The notes beneath the pieces were generated by a model. That model worked only from the letters and a program-made list of their open reading frames with translations, did no database searches and was not told the origin of the DNA. Below are positions 36,259 to 45,593 of a DNA stretch of 64,000 nucleotides, one piece after another (within the stretch, counting starts at the first letter, position 1; each line of letters begins with the position of its first letter). Location: positions 22,144 through 86,143 of the forward strand of contig NZ_JAGPNM010000008.1 of assembly GCF_018831085.1 (NCBI RefSeq). The letters run 5' to 3'. The position numbers and the translations under genes are program-made. The stretch is from Rheinheimera oceanensis. GTDB taxonomy: Bacteria > Pseudomonadota > Gammaproteobacteria > Enterobacterales > Alteromonadaceae.

Positions 36259-36283
36259 TTGTAAGTATTTTACTTACAAAGTG
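36255..36283 (+). promoter_or_regulatory. Palindromic operator of parDE
   Basis: CACTTTGTAAGT and its exact complement ACTTACAAAGTG flank a five-base centre, ending eight bases before the ParD start codon. It overlaps the -10 box and the likely transcription start. ParD ribbon-helix-helix proteins repress their own operon at such sites, so this is the probable ParD binding site. Confidence 0.78.
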
Positions 36284-36291
36284 ACCTGATT

Positions 36292-36546
36292 ATGGCCCGT
36301 ACTATTACCTTTCAGCCCAGCGAAGAGTTGGGGCAATTCATTGAGAACCTGATTGCCAGCGGCGGGTACCACAATCAAAGCGAAGTGGTCCGCGCTGGTT
36401 TACGTTTGCTGCAGGAGCACACTGCCAACTCTACGTTAGCGCAGTTACGCCGGCTGATTGCCGAAGGTGAGCAAAGCGGGGAACCGGCAAACTGGGATGT
36501 CGATAACTTTCTTAGCCGGATGAAACAACCGGTTGATGCCAACTAA
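36292..36546 (+). CDS. ParD-family antitoxin
   Basis: An 84-residue protein. The N-terminal ribbon-helix-helix (RTITFQPSEELGQFIENLI, then GGYHNQSEVVRAGLRLL) is the ParD DNA-binding dimer fold; the C-terminal part (LIAEGEQSGEPANWDVDNFL) is the disordered segment that masks the toxin. Its gene overlaps the toxin gene by eleven bases and is preceded by a promoter and operator palindrome. Confidence 0.9.
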   Translation: MARTITFQPSEELGQFIENLIASGGYHNQSEVVRAGLRLLQEHTANSTLAQLRRLIAEGEQSGEPANWDVDNFLSRMKQPVDAN

Positions 36547-36832
36547 AACCGTCCGGCTTACACCACAAGCTGATGCCGATTTGGCGGCGATATATCGTTA
36601 CAGTGGATCTGTATGGGGAGACAGTGTGGCTGAGCGTTATATCAGAGAAATCAGCAACATTTTTCAGGTATTGCTGGCAAACCCTTCTGTTGGTAAAAGT
36701 TGTACTTTTATCAGCCCTAACCTTCGCGCCAGAGCCTGTGATTCTCATGTTATTTTTTACCGGCCAACAGATTTTGGTATAGCGGTAATTCGCATCCTGC
36801 ATAAATCAATGGATTATCCGGCACACCTTTAA
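36536..36832 (+). CDS. ParE-family toxin
   Basis: A 98-residue RelE/ParE-superfamily toxin. Start VRLTPQADADLAAIYRYSG, middle RYIREISNIFQVLLANPSVG, end DSHVIFYRPTDFGIAVIRIL with MDYPAHL, the ParE pattern. Known ParE toxins poison DNA gyrase. I choose ATG 36536 over the adjoining TTG 36533. Overlap with parD implies coupled translation. It is not closely similar to the other toxin at 35367-35666. Confidence 0.9.
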   Translation: MPTKTVRLTPQADADLAAIYRYSGSVWGDSVAERYIREISNIFQVLLANPSVGKSCTFISPNLRARACDSHVIFYRPTDFGIAVIRILHKSMDYPAHL

Positions 36833-36871
36833 TGGGCTGCTCAATAAAAGTTTCACTGCGTTTTACCCGCC

Positions 36872-37357
36872 TTACCATAAAGTTTGCTTCGACACTGCCA
36901 GCCACATAATAACCAACACCGTAACCGGTAGGGTAATTAGTGCCAGGTTGGTAAAACCTTTGTGGTAAAAACTAACCATCGCCTGTTCGCGTTGGCTCAG
37001 TGCTGCACCTCTGCTGCGCTTTTCAGTCAGCGTTTTCACCTTCCAGTTACCCAACCAAATATCGACAATTTCCAGCGGCACTATGAGTAACAGCACCAGC
37101 CACAGCTTTTGCTGCAACCAGGGCATAGCAATAAAACCGTAGTGAAATGCCATGGCTGCGCCACTGAGCAACAAAGTACACAGGGCGATATGTTCCAGCG
37201 TAATAGTCCAGAAAAACACCCGGTATACTTTAGCGGTGGCAGGCGATAGTTCGCCTTCTTGCTGTTGCATATAGCGCAGCACCAACCAGGAGCCAATGGC
37301 AGGGCCTAACCACATGATCAGCGAGCCCAAATGCAATACTTTAAGCGCGGCGTACAT
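36872..37357 (-). CDS. Four-span membrane protein, DUF2269-like
   Basis: A 161-residue inner-membrane protein with four hydrophobic segments (about 9-27, 49-70, 79-99 and 134-153). The start YAALKVLHLGSLIMWLGPAIG and the later FYHKGFTNLALITLPVTVLV resemble DUF2269 proteins, whose function is unknown. His 9 in the first span is conserved in that group. It overlaps the upstream membrane protein gene by 17 bases and so forms a two-gene unit with it. Confidence 0.65.
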   Translation of the reverse strand: MYAALKVLHLGSLIMWLGPAIGSWLVLRYMQQQEGELSPATAKVYRVFFWTITLEHIALCTLLLSGAAMAFHYGFIAMPWLQQKLWLVLLLIVPLEIVDIWLGNWKVKTLTEKRSRGAALSQREQAMVSFYHKGFTNLALITLPVTVLVIMWLAVSKQTLW

Positions 37358-37991
37358 TGCTGCTTCCCCATAATTTCCAGGCTATCAGCACAAACCATAA
37401 TGTACTTAGCACCATGCTGGCGGCGGTAAAATACTCAGCCAGCTTTAGTTGTTGCAAGGCGATGCTAACGGATAACCCCAACCCCAGTAGCCAGGCCACT
37501 ATGCCGGGATACAGCCACAACTTAAGCGCCGGTTGCTGCTTTAACAGCGCCAGCGTTAACAACATACCACCCAGGTTATACAGGCCGTTACCGAGAAAGC
37601 CGGTCAGGTGCATGGCCAGGTTGTCGATAAACTGCAGCAAGGCAATATCGGTAACCGCTACTTGCGGCATAACAAAAGCGTACAGCGTTTCGGCCATTAG
37701 ATCCGGTGCCATACCCAGCGCCACCAGCAATACGCCATACTGGCGCGGCGCCCCCGATTGCAATTCGGTTGACAACATCACCGCAAATGCCAGCAAGCTA
37801 AGTGCGGCGGCCATCCAGCTTAGCCAACCCCATTGCCATAACGTCAGATTGGCGTTGATATACGCCAGCCGGGTGGCTAAATCATCGCCTACCGGCAGCC
37901 CCGGCCGCATCGGGCCATTCATCATTAAGCAGGCAATAAAGATCAGCAGTGCAATCAGCAAGGTAGTGTAAAAGTAATACGGTTTTGGCAT
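37341..37991 (-). CDS. Six-span membrane protein of unknown function
   Basis: A 216-residue inner-membrane protein I do not recognise. It has six hydrophobic segments (about 5-23, 52-72, 80-98, 112-130 weakly, 140-175 and 186-206). No conserved catalytic or binding motif stands out. First gene of the pair with the DUF2269-like protein. It lies inside the accessory island, between the ParDE and HEPN/MNT modules. Confidence 0.6.
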   Translation of the reverse strand: MPKPYYFYTTLLIALLIFIACLMMNGPMRPGLPVGDDLATRLAYINANLTLWQWGWLSWMAAALSLLAFAVMLSTELQSGAPRQYGVLLVALGMAPDLMAETLYAFVMPQVAVTDIALLQFIDNLAMHLTGFLGNGLYNLGGMLLTLALLKQQPALKLWLYPGIVAWLLGLGLSVSIALQQLKLAEYFTAASMVLSTLWFVLIAWKLWGSSNVRRA

Positions 37992-38129
37992 AGCGGTTTG
38001 TCCATAGCAGAGAAGTTGCTATCTTACCTGCTGCTGGATTCAAGTGAAAAGTTTTGCTAAGCCACCACAAGGTTGTTGTTGCTGCACTTCCACTCTACAA
38101 TAAACCCGGCATCATTATCAGGATAGGGC

Positions 38130-38546
38130 ATGAACACCGATATACGCTGGCAACAACGGTTAGCAAACTTCACCAAAGCACTGGCTGAACTGAGTGACGC
38201 TATTGCGCTGGCAGAGCAACGCAAGCTTACCAAGCTGGAGCAGCAGGGTTTGATTCAGGCATTTGAGTACAACTACGAATTAGCGTGGAACTGTATTAAA
38301 GATTTTTATCAGTTTCAGGGCGAAACCGATATTCAGGGTTCACGCGATGCAATCCGGTTGGCGTTTAGCCGGGGCTTAATCAGCGACGGTGAGCTATGGA
38401 TGAATATGATTAAAAGCCGGGCGCTAACCTCACATACTTATAACCAGGACACCGCCAACGCTGTCGCTGATGATGTTTTAAAGCGATATTACCCGGCTTT
38501 CGTCGCACTGTATCAGGTATTAAATGAACAGCAAAATGCCGGCTGA
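38130..38546 (+). CDS. HEPN-domain toxin-like protein, HI0074/TIGR01987 family
   Basis: A 138-residue all-helical protein of the nucleotidyltransferase substrate-binding family. It carries the HEPN ribonuclease motif Rx4HxY as RALTSHTY near residue 96, which is the catalytic element in HepT toxins. The next gene, overlapping by 23 bases, is a minimal nucleotidyltransferase. In characterised HEPN/MNT pairs the nucleotidyltransferase inactivates the HEPN toxin by adding AMP to the motif's Tyr. AGGA precedes the ATG. Toxin activity is inferred from the motif. Confidence 0.85.
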   Translation: MNTDIRWQQRLANFTKALAELSDAIALAEQRKLTKLEQQGLIQAFEYNYELAWNCIKDFYQFQGETDIQGSRDAIRLAFSRGLISDGELWMNMIKSRALTSHTYNQDTANAVADDVLKRYYPAFVALYQVLNEQQNAG

Positions 38547-38853
38547 AAGCTATGGTTTAAGCCAGCAGGCATTACAACAAATCCGCCAATGTCTGGCACA
38601 GCATGCCCAAATTGAACAAGCTGTATTATATGGCTCGCGGGCTATGGGTACTTACCGGCCCGGCTCAGATATTGACCTGGCAATTGTTGGCTCAAAGTTT
38701 AGCCATCAGCAACTGCTACAACTTCTGACAGCACTGGACGATACATTGCTGCCATACAGCTTTGATATCAGCCGGATACAAGACATCGAAAGTGCAGACC
38801 TGCTGGCGCATATAGCGCGCGTTGGTAAGGTGCTGTATCAACGGCCGCTATAA
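38524..38853 (+). CDS. Minimal nucleotidyltransferase (MNT antitoxin-like)
   Basis: A 109-residue protein of the pol-beta nucleotidyltransferase fold. The active site is intact: [20 protein letters not shown], giving GS and DxD, plus a third acidic residue in [11 protein letters not shown]. It probably counters the HEPN protein encoded before it. Its end overlaps convergent cheB by 16 bases, which marks the island boundary on this side. Confidence 0.87.
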   Translation: MNSKMPAESYGLSQQALQQIRQCLAQHAQIEQAVLYGSRAMGTYRPGSDIDLAIVGSKFSHQQLLQLLTALDDTLLPYSFDISRIQDIESADLLAHIARVGKVLYQRPL

Positions 38854-39908
38854 TTGACAATGACCTGCGCGATGTCACTGAGCGGTATGGTATGGTCTAC
38901 CGCGCCCAGTTTAATCGCTTCTTTTGGCATACCAAATACCACACAGCTGGCTTCGTCCTGCGCATAGGTACGGGCACCGGTCTGATGCAGCTCTTTTAAG
39001 CCGCGGGCACCGTCATCGCCCATACCGGTCATAATAATACCCACCGCATTTTTGCCGGCAAAACGGGCTACGGAGCGAAACAGCACATCAACAGAAGGCC
39101 GGTGCCGGTTAACCTGGGGGCCGTCGACAACCTCTACCTGGTAAAAGGCGCCACTGCGTTTTAATACCATATGCTTGCCGCCGGGAGCAATCAGCGCCAA
39201 CCCAGGCATTACCCGATCATTATTACGCGCTTCACGCACTTCAATCTGGGCCAGCATGTTTAGCCTCTCTGCAAACGAGGCAGTAAATTTTTCCGGCATA
39301 TGCTGCACAATAACAATACCCGGTGACACCCGGGGTAGCGCTGTCAGCACGTATTCCAGTGCCTGGGTACCGCCGGTAGAGGTACCGATAGCAATGATTC
39401 TTTCCGTTGTCTGTGCCATAGCGGAGCTGCCTGCCGGCAGTATCGCTTCTGCACTGAGTTTTACCGGCACCGGCGTAGTTGTGTTGAACAACTTTCTTAC
39501 CCGGGCCTGGGCAGCCGAGCGTACCGCTGCCAGCAGTTCGGCTGATGCCTGCTGTAAAAAGCCTTTTAACCCTACTTTGGGTTTAGTAATAATTTCTACC
39601 GCGCCGGCCGCCAGCGCCTGCATCGTCGTTTCGGCGCCTTTTTCTGTCAGGGATGAACAAATTACTACCGGTGTCGGCCGCTCGTGCATAATTTTCTTTA
39701 AAAAAGTAATGCCATCCATGCGGGGCATTTCAATATCCAGTACGATAACGTCGGGCCAGTCGCGCTGCATTTTTTCCATCGCAAACAGCGGATCAGACGC
39801 CACACCACTGACCTGAATATCAGGCTCTTTATCCAGCAGCGCCTGTAATACCTGGCGTACGACGGCAGAGTCGTCAATCAGCATCACTTTGATTTTTTTT
39901 AATGCCAT
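38838..39908 (-). CDS. cheB: Chemotaxis methylesterase/glutamine deamidase CheB
   Basis: A 356-residue two-domain enzyme. Receiver domain (about 1-120) with [12 protein letters not shown], phosphorylated Asp in [13 protein letters not shown] and Lys in ITKPKVG. Methylesterase domain (about 165-350) with catalytic Ser in [11 protein letters not shown], His in [10 protein letters not shown] and Asp in [11 protein letters not shown]. It removes methyl groups from receptors. Last gene of the che operon, directly following cheD without a gap. Confidence 0.95.
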   Translation of the reverse strand: MALKKIKVMLIDDSAVVRQVLQALLDKEPDIQVSGVASDPLFAMEKMQRDWPDVIVLDIEMPRMDGITFLKKIMHERPTPVVICSSLTEKGAETTMQALAAGAVEIITKPKVGLKGFLQQASAELLAAVRSAAQARVRKLFNTTTPVPVKLSAEAILPAGSSAMAQTTERIIAIGTSTGGTQALEYVLTALPRVSPGIVIVQHMPEKFTASFAERLNMLAQIEVREARNNDRVMPGLALIAPGGKHMVLKRSGAFYQVEVVDGPQVNRHRPSVDVLFRSVARFAGKNAVGIIMTGMGDDGARGLKELHQTGARTYAQDEASCVVFGMPKEAIKLGAVDHTIPLSDIAQVIVNYSGR

Positions 39909-40397
39909 TTAACTCTCCTGCAGCCGCTGATGTTTAACCCACACATGGCCGTCGGTCAGATCAAAAATAACTGTTCTGTGCCCCGTTAGTCCCAGATCCT
40001 GCGCTGTCAGTGTCAGGCCATACTGTGCCAGTAACATATGGCCTGCAGTGATATTATGCAGCGCCACGTCAGCATAAGCAGAGTAGTTGGCAGGCAGGAA
40101 CATATTGCCACCACCAAACAGTTTAATTTGATATTCCTGCAAACGGGTGCCGTAATGATGCGCCTGTTGCTGAAACAACTGCATTGCTTCATCGGCATAT
40201 TTGCCACTAAGTCCATGCTGATGGCAGCTGCGCCGTGGCAACATATAGTGGCACATACCACCAAGCAGCATCTGAGGGTGCCACAGCGTAATGGCTACGC
40301 ACGAACCTAATAAGGTGCGGATGCGCGCGGGGGCCTGGCCAAAATAAAACTCGCCGGGCTGTAAAAAAATCTCACTCTGCGGCATCGCGATTGTCAT
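39909..40397 (-). CDS. cheD: Chemoreceptor glutamine deamidase CheD
   Basis: A 162-residue CheD. The catalytic Cys is in LLGSCVAITLWHP near residue 32 and the His in GGMCHYMLPRR near 51, both conserved. CheD deamidates receptor glutamines, adding methylation sites. It overlaps cheR by four bases. The operon has no CheC, the usual regulator of CheD in other bacteria. Confidence 0.92.
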   Translation of the reverse strand: MTIAMPQSEIFLQPGEFYFGQAPARIRTLLGSCVAITLWHPQMLLGGMCHYMLPRRSCHQHGLSGKYADEAMQLFQQQAHHYGTRLQEYQIKLFGGGNMFLPANYSAYADVALHNITAGHMLLAQYGLTLTAQDLGLTGHRTVIFDLTDGHVWVKHQRLQES

Positions 40398-41194
40398 AGT
40401 TTTCGGTATACCGACGGGCTGACTAGCTTCAACGCGGTAGTAATACCGTTAAGGCTTTCCGACAGGCTGACAATAAAGTAACCGCCTGGTTTTAATCTGG
40501 GTAGCATATGAGCCACCACTTTACGTTTAGTCTGCGGATCAAAATAAATCATCACATTCCTTAAGAAAATAACATCAAACTCGCCAATATCAGGGAACGG
40601 TTCGATCAGATTAATTTGCATAAAGTGGATCTTCTCCCGCAACTGCCGGGTAATCAGAAAGGTACCGTCCTGATTACCAGTGCCTTTTAAACAATATTTC
40701 ACCAGTAAGGGCCGGGGGATATGCTGAGCACGTGCCAGCGGATAATGACCCGAGCACGCCTGCTGTAACACCTGATTACTAATATCGGATGCTAGTAATT
40801 GCCACGGGATAGTCAGCTGTTCGCTCAGCGTCATCGCTATACTGTACGGCTCTTCGCCGCTGGAGCAGGCAGCACTCCAGATCCGGAAGGAACGGGCAGT
40901 CCTGGCTGCTGGCAGGATCTGCTGCTGCAAAAAGTCGAAATGCCTGGGTTCGCGGAAAAAATACGTTTCGTTAGTGGTCAGTAAATCCAGTGCTACCTGC
41001 AGCTCCGACGGCAATTCGCCACTGCTGATCAAGAAAAAATAGTCGCTGTAACTGGCTAACTGAAAATGCTTGAGCCGTTTAAATAACCGGCCTGCCACCA
41101 GTGCTTTCTTAGCCGGCGTCAGTTTAATTCCCGCCGCCTGATGCAGCCAGCGCTGGAAATGCTCAAACTCAGTATCGTTAAGCACCACCTCCAT
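40394..41194 (-). CDS. cheR: Chemotaxis methyltransferase CheR
   Basis: A 266-residue methyltransferase using S-adenosylmethionine to methylate receptor glutamates. N-terminal helical domain (about 1-75), then the SAM-binding domain: TNETYFFREPRHFDFL, WSAACSSGEEPYSIAM and FLRNVMIYFDPQTKRKV. No extra domains. The receptor of this operon ends in a pentapeptide-like tail that could tether it. Confidence 0.95.
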   Translation of the reverse strand: MEVVLNDTEFEHFQRWLHQAAGIKLTPAKKALVAGRLFKRLKHFQLASYSDYFFLISSGELPSELQVALDLLTTNETYFFREPRHFDFLQQQILPAARTARSFRIWSAACSSGEEPYSIAMTLSEQLTIPWQLLASDISNQVLQQACSGHYPLARAQHIPRPLLVKYCLKGTGNQDGTFLITRQLREKIHFMQINLIEPFPDIGEFDVIFLRNVMIYFDPQTKRKVVAHMLPRLKPGGYFIVSLSESLNGITTALKLVSPSVYRKL

Positions 41195-41230
41195 TTTCTA
41201 CTCCTGCTGTTCCACAGGCCGGCCGGAGAA

Positions 41231-41740
41231 TTATTCTGCTACCTGGGCCAGTTGCACCATTTCATCCACCGACAACACATTATTAACGTTCAACACAATG
41301 ACAAATTTACCGTTTACCTTAGCCATACCACTGATAAAATCGGCGCGGATCCTCGCTCCAAAGCTTGGTGCGGGTTCTATTTCACTGGCCGGTATTTCCA
41401 GCACGGCAGATACCGCATCAACCAGCAAGCCAACATCCTGAGCGCCAGCATCTACCTCAACTTCCATAATCACAATGCAACTGCGGCGGCTCACCTCAGA
41501 TGAAGGCCGGCCAAAACGGGCTGATAAATCCACCACCGGCACCACCGCGCCACGTAAGTTAATAACCCCGCGGATAAATGCCGGCATCATCGGTACTGTG
41601 GTCAGGTTGCCGTATTCCAGTATTTCTTTAATATGCAAAATACCGATAGCGAACATTTCCCCTCCCAGTGTAAAGGTAAGATACTGGGCATCTTCCGGTG
41701 GCACCGCCTGCTGACGGGTAGTCATCATTGTGGCCATCAC
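41231..41740 (-). CDS. cheW: Chemotaxis coupling protein CheW
   Basis: A 169-residue CheW that links receptors to CheA. FTLGGEMFAIGILHIKEIL and the later IRGVINLRGAVVPVVDLSAR are the family motifs, with the receptor-binding Arg conserved. Several Met codons lie close together at the start; the first is used. It follows the receptor gene by nine bases. Confidence 0.94.
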   Translation of the reverse strand: MMATMMTTRQQAVPPEDAQYLTFTLGGEMFAIGILHIKEILEYGNLTTVPMMPAFIRGVINLRGAVVPVVDLSARFGRPSSEVSRRSCIVIMEVEVDAGAQDVGLLVDAVSAVLEIPASEIEPAPSFGARIRADFISGMAKVNGKFVIVLNVNNVLSVDEMVQLAQVAE

Positions 41741-41749
41741 TACCTCCGG

Positions 41750-43375
41750 TTAAAAACGCGTAAATTCGGTTTCAGAGGGCGTGGTTGCAACACGTGCTTT
41801 TATTGGCGCTGCTGTTAACCTGGGCTTAACCGGCTTTGTTACGGGTGCAGGCTGTGACCTGCTAATGGTCGCGTCGACGGTAAAGAAACTCATTGCCTGT
41901 TGTAATTGTTCCGCCTGGCTGCTCATTTCTTCTGATGTTGCCGCAAGTTGTTCACTGCTTGAGGCATTTTGCTGAGTAACCTGGTTTAGTTGATTCATTG
42001 CGGCGTTAATCTGGCCAACGCCTGACGCTTGCTCTTCTGAGGCCGCACTGATCTCCTGCACCAGATCGGAGGTTTTGTTAATAGATGGCAGCATTGCATC
42101 CAGCAGTCGGCCGGCTTTTTCTGCCAGCTCAACGCTGCTGCCTGATAACTCGCCAATCTCCTGCGCAGCCACCTGGCTACGCTCTGCCAGTTTTCGCACT
42201 TCTGCCGCAACTACTGCAAAACCTTTGCCGTGTTCGCCTGCCCGCGCAGCTTCAATAGCGGCATTCAGCGCCAGCAGGTTAGTTTGGTAGGCAATGTCAT
42301 CAATAATACCGATACGCTGTGCTATTTGTTTCATTGCGGCCACGGTTTGTTGCACCGAAGCACCACCCTCTGTGGCTTCTGCCGCCGCTTTACTGGCCAT
42401 ACCGTCGGTAACTTTGGCGTTTTCCGTGTTTTGATTAATGCTGGCACTCATCTGTTCAATCGAGGCGCTGGTTTCCTCCACACTGGCGGCCTGTTCGCTG
42501 GTAGCCTGGCTCATAGCCTGGGCAGTGGCGCTAACTTCTTCTGCTGCACTGGCCAGGTTGTCGGCCGAGTTTCTTACCTCGCCAATAATGTGGCCCAGTT
42601 TCGCAACCATATTCTGCATTGAGCGCATTAAAATGCCGGTCTCATCTTTTGAGTTAACATCAATCGTCACCGTTAAATCGCCTTCTGCCAGTTGAGCAGC
42701 AACTTTAGAAGCACTGATTAGGGGCCCGGAGATAATGCGCGAAATAAACAACGCCAGCGCCATGCCAACTAACAATGCCGCAATAAGCGCGATAATAATC
42801 GCCAGCCGCGCACCGTCATACAATTTGTCGCCGCGTGCATTCGCTGCATTGGCGCCATCGTCATTTAGCTGAACCATCTGCTGAATATCAGCTGCCAACA
42901 GATCAAACAGCTGTTTTTGCTCATTGGCCAGCATACTTCTGGCTTCTTCGTTTCTGTTTTGCCGTGAAATATCCAGCATCGTATTACTTTGGCTTAAATA
43001 CTTATTCCAGTGAGCTATCAGCAGGTCGTACAGGCGGCGCTCATCAGCGTTGGCCAGCAGGTTTTCATATGTCTGGCGCCGACTGTCAAATTCTCTGATC
43101 ACTTGCGCAGCCTCCTGCTCAATCTGGCTGCGCTCTGCTACCGTATCTGCCAGAATGTGACGCATCTCACGCAAGCGGTATTGTGCAGCATAAAACCGCA
43201 TGCCCTGCGCTGCACGCATTGACGGCATCCAGCTCTGGGCTATTTCAGTAGTTGACTCATTCACCTGAGCCAGCTGCGTGATAGCAAACAGGCCAATAAA
43301 AGCCGTTAATGTCAGCACAGCAAGAAATGAGGCGATCAACTTAGTGGCAATTTTTAAGTCATAAAACCAGTTCAT
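41750..43375 (-). CDS. Methyl-accepting chemotaxis protein of the che operon
   Basis: A 541-residue transmembrane receptor. Spans about 11-31 and 193-212 flank a periplasmic four-helix-bundle domain; HAMP about 213-268; the signalling tip [20 protein letters not shown] is near residue 350. The C-terminus is a flexible Pro/Lys-rich linker ending EFTRF, which fits the x-aromatic-x-x-aromatic pattern of CheR/CheB docking pentapeptides. AAGGTAGAG precedes the ATG. It lies between cheA and cheW, so it probably feeds this pathway. Confidence 0.93.
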   Translation of the reverse strand: MNWFYDLKIATKLIASFLAVLTLTAFIGLFAITQLAQVNESTTEIAQSWMPSMRAAQGMRFYAAQYRLREMRHILADTVAERSQIEQEAAQVIREFDSRRQTYENLLANADERRLYDLLIAHWNKYLSQSNTMLDISRQNRNEEARSMLANEQKQLFDLLAADIQQMVQLNDDGANAANARGDKLYDGARLAIIIALIAALLVGMALALFISRIISGPLISASKVAAQLAEGDLTVTIDVNSKDETGILMRSMQNMVAKLGHIIGEVRNSADNLASAAEEVSATAQAMSQATSEQAASVEETSASIEQMSASINQNTENAKVTDGMASKAAAEATEGGASVQQTVAAMKQIAQRIGIIDDIAYQTNLLALNAAIEAARAGEHGKGFAVVAAEVRKLAERSQVAAQEIGELSGSSVELAEKAGRLLDAMLPSINKTSDLVQEISAASEEQASGVGQINAAMNQLNQVTQQNASSSEQLAATSEEMSSQAEQLQQAMSFFTVDATISRSQPAPVTKPVKPRLTAAPIKARVATTPSETEFTRF

Positions 43376-43388
43376 TTTTCTCTACCTT

Positions 43389-45575
43389 TTAGTTGCGCAG
43401 TGCAGGTGTCTGCGATGCCAGCCTTGGCTGGACCTGCTGTTGCGCCAGTTGCTGAATTAACGATGGCACATCAAGAATTAATGCGACATTGCCGTTGCCC
43501 AATATGGTGGAGCCACTGATACTACGTAAGTTACTGAATAATTTACCTAACGGTTTAATGACCGTTTGAAACTCGCCTTGCAGCTCGTCTACCACCAGAC
43601 CTGCTTTTTGATCAGCATTTTTTACCACCACCACATTTTGCCGCCGCCGCTGGCCACCACCGGTATTAAAGTGCTGATGCAGAAACACCAGCGGCAACAC
43701 CTCACCACGCAGGTTTATATAATGCCGGGGCTCGGCTGCAACTTTGCTGTCACCGGCCAGCTCAATACACTCCTGCACCATATCCAGTGGCACCACATAG
43801 CTGGCATCACCAACGCCAACCAGAAAGCCATCAATAATGGCCAATGTTAACGGCAGCCGGATCCTGACCTTAGTGCCCTGGCCTGGCGCGCTGCTCAGAT
43901 CTACCGAACCACGCAAGGCTGTGATATTTCGTTTTACCACATCCATGCCAACGCCACGGCCTGACAGGCTGGTAATGGCACTGGCAGTGGAAAAACCCGG
44001 TTCAAAAATCAGGTTATAAATTTCCTGCTCAGACGGCTGCGCTGTGGCGGCTACTAAACCGCGCTCACGGGCTTTTTGTAATATCCGTTCAGTATTCAGG
44101 CCAGCACCATCATCGGCAATTTCAATAACAATACTGCCAGAGTCATGATAGGCGTTCAGTTTCAGTACGCCGGTCGCGCTTTTACCGGCCGCCTGCCTGG
44201 CTGCGGGTGACTCAATGCCATGATCCATAGCGTTTCTCAGCAGATGCATCAGCGGATCGCTGATTTTTTCCACCACGGTTTTATCCAGCTCAGTGTCGGC
44301 ACCACTGATCTGCAGCTCAATCTGTTTTTCCAGCTCGTGGCTGACATCGCGCACGACGCGCTGAAACCGGTTAAAGGTATCGCCAATGGGCACCATCCGC
44401 AGACGCAAGGCACCATCGCGGATTTGCTCTACCAGCACTGTTACGGTTGACGTGGCTTCATAGAGCGTTTCATCCTGACTGGCTTTTGCCAGTAGGTTGG
44501 CTCCGGCGCCGGCGATGACCAGTTCGCCAACCAGGCTTATCAGTTCATCAAGCTTGTCGGCTTGCACGCGCACAAAGCGGCTTTCTTTGCTTTTGTGTTC
44601 CTGGATCTGGTTTTGTTTTTCCAGTGCTGCCTGCACCAACTCGGGCTCTACAGAGCGTTGCTCTATCAGAATTTCACCCAGTGGCGTAGCCGGCTTTAGC
44701 TCAGCATCAACCTGTTGCTGTAAGCCGTCTTCCAGCTCTTTCTGTGTCAGGGCCCCGCTGGCCACCAGCAATTCGCCCAGTAAAGTGGCCTGCTCCGGCA
44801 AGTTTTTTATCAGTTCTATGTAGTGCTCGGTTTTGCTGTGCGGTGGCAAAATATGCAGCTGACAATCGTCCCGGACAAATTCAAACGCATCGGCAATGGC
44901 GGCTTTGCTGGCATCAGATTGATAGTCTATTTCAAAACCCAGATAACAACTCTCGGCATCCATCTGGCTCAGTTCCGGCAGGCTATCGGCCAGCGTGGTA
45001 ATACGGACAATCTGGCCGATACTGTTCAGATACCGTAAAAATGCCAGCGGGTCCATGCCATTACGCAGCACTTCTGTACCAAACCGTACTGAGATATGCC
45101 ATAAATCAAAGCTGCTGTCCTTTTCCTGGCGTACAGCACTAACGCCTGGGCTGGCGCTGACAGCTTCACTCACCGAGGTCTGACGGTATAGCTGTAAACG
45201 CTGGCGCAGGCCTGCTTCGCGCTCTGTTGCTGCGGCATCAGGCTGCTGCGAGCGCACCGCCACCACATCTACCAGATAATGAATATGATCGCCGCATTCG
45301 AGCAACAGCGCTATCAGCGTACGGCTGATAGCAATGTCACCGGCGCGCAGCCTGTCTAATACATCTTCCACAACATGGGTAAAGCTGACGACAGGCTCCA
45401 GACCAAACAAGCCGGCAGAGCCTTTAATGGTATGAGCAGCGCGAAATATGGCACCAATAGCATTCAGGTCTGCCGGGTTATTTTCCAGCTGCAACAGACA
45501 AGTTTCCATTTCCTCTAATAATTCGTAGGCTTCAGCAATAAAGGTTTGCAGGGCCTGATCTAGATTAAGGCTCAT
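43389..45575 (-). CDS. cheA: Chemotaxis histidine kinase CheA with extra central domain
   Basis: A 728-residue kinase. Hpt domain (about 1-110) with phospho-acceptor His 48 in AAHTIKGSAGLFG; a region about 155-245 resembling a P2-type binding domain; about 264-322 a two-motif segment, LLGELLVASGALTQKELEDG and LGEILIEQRSVEPELVQAAL, that resembles the N-terminal domain of GspE/MshE-type ATPases; then dimerisation, HATPase (HLLRNAMDHGIE, DDGAGL, GRGVGMDVVKR) and a C-terminal CheW-like domain. GGAG precedes the ATG. The kinase phosphorylates CheY and CheB. The central segment is unusual and described in the findings. Confidence 0.95.
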   Translation of the reverse strand: MSLNLDQALQTFIAEAYELLEEMETCLLQLENNPADLNAIGAIFRAAHTIKGSAGLFGLEPVVSFTHVVEDVLDRLRAGDIAISRTLIALLLECGDHIHYLVDVVAVRSQQPDAAATEREAGLRQRLQLYRQTSVSEAVSASPGVSAVRQEKDSSFDLWHISVRFGTEVLRNGMDPLAFLRYLNSIGQIVRITTLADSLPELSQMDAESCYLGFEIDYQSDASKAAIADAFEFVRDDCQLHILPPHSKTEHYIELIKNLPEQATLLGELLVASGALTQKELEDGLQQQVDAELKPATPLGEILIEQRSVEPELVQAALEKQNQIQEHKSKESRFVRVQADKLDELISLVGELVIAGAGANLLAKASQDETLYEATSTVTVLVEQIRDGALRLRMVPIGDTFNRFQRVVRDVSHELEKQIELQISGADTELDKTVVEKISDPLMHLLRNAMDHGIESPAARQAAGKSATGVLKLNAYHDSGSIVIEIADDGAGLNTERILQKARERGLVAATAQPSEQEIYNLIFEPGFSTASAITSLSGRGVGMDVVKRNITALRGSVDLSSAPGQGTKVRIRLPLTLAIIDGFLVGVGDASYVVPLDMVQECIELAGDSKVAAEPRHYINLRGEVLPLVFLHQHFNTGGGQRRRQNVVVVKNADQKAGLVVDELQGEFQTVIKPLGKLFSNLRSISGSTILGNGNVALILDVPSLIQQLAQQQVQPRLASQTPALRN

Positions 45576-45593
45576 CGCCGGCTCCAGTTAGCT

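Noticed and set aside
39175..39816. A 213-codon open frame opposite cheB
   Set aside because: Antisense shadow of a certain gene; the peptide has no recognisable motif.
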